Assembly (NCBI GenBank): GCA_037178675.1
Contig: JAYMGJ010000126.1
Coordinates: 62,001 to 126,000, forward strand
Length of the DNA: 64,000 nt
From: Scleroderma bovista
Lineage: Eukaryota; Basidiomycota; Agaricomycetes; Boletales; Sclerodermataceae
Direction of reading: 5' to 3'
The translations under genes and the position numbers were made by a program. The notes beneath the pieces were generated by a model that worked only from the letters and a program-made list of their open reading frames with translations, searched no databases and was not told the origin of the DNA. Of the stretch, positions 62,413 to 64,000 are shown piece after piece. How positions within the stretch are numbered: the stretch's first letter is position 1; each line of letters begins with the position of its first letter.

Positions 62413-63677
62413 CTACCTTTCAGTGTCTTGTGGGCGAGCTACCAACTTAACACCATCAATGTGGCCCCTTTCGAACCGCTCCAACGCCGCACCGATCCCC
62501 TTGAGGCCACCCGGTATCGTCTCAACGTGGTTGGGCTGTGGCCACGAACTATTAGTCATGTTTACGTCTTGAGAGTGTGCAAAACTCACTATAATATCGC
62601 CTTTCTCCAGCCATCGAGCCAGGTGTAGCCAAAGCTGTCTACCTGTCTCCCAGTTATCTTCTGTATGTGGATTTCCATTCGTGAGCACAACTCCACGCCG
62701 ATCATCAGGTTGTCTATTAACCACGGGCGGCAGCGTCAATACGAGCCTGCCCTGGGGACCAAGTAATTGCCATGCTGCTTCTTGTGTTTCCCGTATAGAA
62801 ACTGTGTCATAGATAAGGTTTATTGGCGCGGTGGTTATTCGTTGGACTTCTCGCTCGAGTGCAGAGAACGGGAGATATCGATCAATGACGTGCGTCGCCC
62901 CAATGCTTTTCAGGTAGTTGGTGTTCTTCAGTGATGCTGTTGTGATAATAGGAGAAAATCCAGACATCCTTGCTAGTTGTATGGCTGGGATATCATCATA
63001 TTCAGGAACGATATCATACGCCACATCGTTGGGCTTACCATAATTGCCTACGGAGCCAGCACCGCCGAAGATTATGATAGGCATGCCTTTGTACTTTCCG
63101 ACTCCACCGTGCTTCCATGGGGCCACGAGGCCGAGTCCGTTTACCCTCCCGTACAGCCCAATGGCCGCAGTCCCGATCCCTAACGGCATGGTAGCCGCTT
63201 GATCGTATGACAAGTTATCAGGGATCTGTGGAGAACGCGTTAATAATTGACTAAGAAGCGATGCACTGTACGGTAATTACCTTCGCAGCAAAGTCGACGA
63301 CAGCAATGCTATATTGCTGGAATGTTGCCAAATCGTTATCATCATAGGCCCCGTGGAAAAATCTGTTCGTAAGATTAATCTTCTTTACGCTTCAATCGGA
63401 GAAAAGGGCTAGAACTTACACGTCGTCCCCTGGATCGAATCGTGTCACACCCTCACCCACTCTTTCGACGACTCCTGCGCCGTCGCTTCCTAGGACAGCG
63501 GGGAATTTGTTTACATAGATTCCCCGCTTCTGAGTTTTGGCGTCCCCAGGATTCAAAGCGGTAGAACGGATTCTGACGAGGATTTCTCCCGGTCCGGGAT
63601 CATTGGTTTCGCGAGGGCTGACGACAAAAGGGGCTTGTCTTGAAGGTAAGATCAATGCCAAATGTTTTCCGGTCATG
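62413..63677 (-). CDS. MDR-family reductase (quinone/enoyl-reductase-like), gene 2
   Basis: Tandem paralogue of the 60263 gene. The start at 63677 is chosen as the ATG immediately before TGKHLALILPSRQAPFVVSP; longer starts add a leader with no homology. Blocks: VRIRSTALNPGDAKTQKRG, FPAVLGSDGAGVVERVGEGV, FFHGAYDDNDLATFQQYSIA, LSYDQAATMPLGIGTAAIGL, KGMPIIIFGGAGSVGNY, AIQLARMSGFSPIITTAS, YLKSIGATHVIDRY, LIYDTVSIRETQEAAW, and after the last intron NHVETIPGGLKGIGAALERF with VKLVARPQDTER before the stop at 62413. No zinc-ligand Cys/His cluster is seen, as in enoyl-reductase-like MDRs. The catalytic substrate is unknown. The introns match those of its neighbour. Confidence 0.9.
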
Positions 63678-64000
63678 ACTGCTGTGAGTGCTCGAAGTGC
63701 TGAAAGGCTAGCGCAGGGGAAGTCGAGGGGTAGTCGACGCAAGATAACATTGACCGTGGGCTTTATATACTCTATTGACGTTGCCTCGGCTCACAGACCG
63801 TATATTAAAACCTCGTGTAGTCCGTGCTGCGTAGGGGAGCCAGGGAAAATAAGAGGGGACATTGAGTCACGAAGTGACCACTGGTCTGGGTCATTGCTGC
63901 CGCGGCCCAGGGTAACAGCCTTCCTATAATATGGAGTGGGGGAGCAGAGTTGACCACCACAAAGCGATGCACTGTCTTTGTGAGGCTCGTCTCTTTCCAT
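63678..64000. other. Edge region, no supported gene
   Basis: A minus-strand frame (63791-64000) runs off the window edge but has no recognisable motif. Presumed to be the promoter region of the second MDR gene. Confidence 0.4.

Noticed and set aside
60263..63677. Biosynthetic gene cluster around the MDR reductases
   Set aside because: No synthase, P450 or transporter neighbour lies within the window; the only nearby genes are unrelated hypotheticals.

Overview
The window is nuclear DNA of a filamentous basidiomycete, most likely an Agaricomycete. The genes are rich in short introns of about 45-75 nt with GT-AG borders, and several families are typical of mushroom-forming fungi: FunK1-type kinases, DUF7918, DUF7330 and a DUF3295/GATA-like protein. 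No tRNA, rRNA, CRISPR array or clear transposase/reverse transcriptase was found. I reconstructed about 21 gene models by hand-splicing; reading phases close exactly in the ones I summed (the Zn2Cys6 factor, the C2H2 factor, the GATA-like protein, the coiled-coil protein, cytochrome c and the small zinc-ribbon gene).

Layout. 1-2.7 kb: no supported gene. 2.7-6.1 kb (+): 934-residue Zn2Cys6 transcription factor with two micro-exons. 8.1-10.7 kb (-): frameshifted FunK1-type kinase, flanked on both sides by weakly related segments in opposite orientation. 12.1-13.5 kb: convergent pair of small homologous, possibly beta-trefoil proteins. 15.5-16.6 kb (+): SFP1-like C2H2 zinc-finger protein with an 18-nt exon. 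18.4-22.3 kb (+): large disordered regulator with GATA_AreA-like and DUF3295 motifs. 23.0-24.2 kb (-): short-chain dehydrogenase. 24.5-25.5 kb (-): small multi-pass membrane protein. 26.5-29.6 kb (+): coiled-coil, tail-anchored protein. 30.6-33.8 kb (-): CaMKK/Ssp1-type kinase, followed by a 50-residue Cys-rich zinc-ribbon-like protein. 37.5-41.8 kb (-): ADP1-like ABCG transporter, divergent from cytochrome c (42.0-42.5 kb, +). 43.5-48 kb: a decayed kinase-like locus, a DHHC palmitoyltransferase and a decayed DUF7330 locus. 49.6-52.6 kb (-): kinetochore Dsn1/Mis13 and the PLP-homeostasis protein. 52.6-57.0 kb: tandem ~2.1 kb duplication, each copy holding a DUF7918 gene, the first broken and the second intact. 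57.7-58.5 kb (+): Ser-rich hypothetical. 60.3-63.7 kb (-): two paralogous zinc-independent MDR reductases.

Housekeeping genes (cytochrome c, PLP homeostasis, Dsn1, CaMKK, DHHC) are interleaved with lineage-specific, duplicated and decaying genes, so this is ordinary mixed chromosome rather than one cluster. I see no convincing biosynthetic cluster or new multi-gene system. The strongest unusual signals are the repeated use of micro-exons that split zinc-finger codons, the tandem DUF7918 pair with one visibly dead copy, and several one-base lesions that separate live from dying genes.
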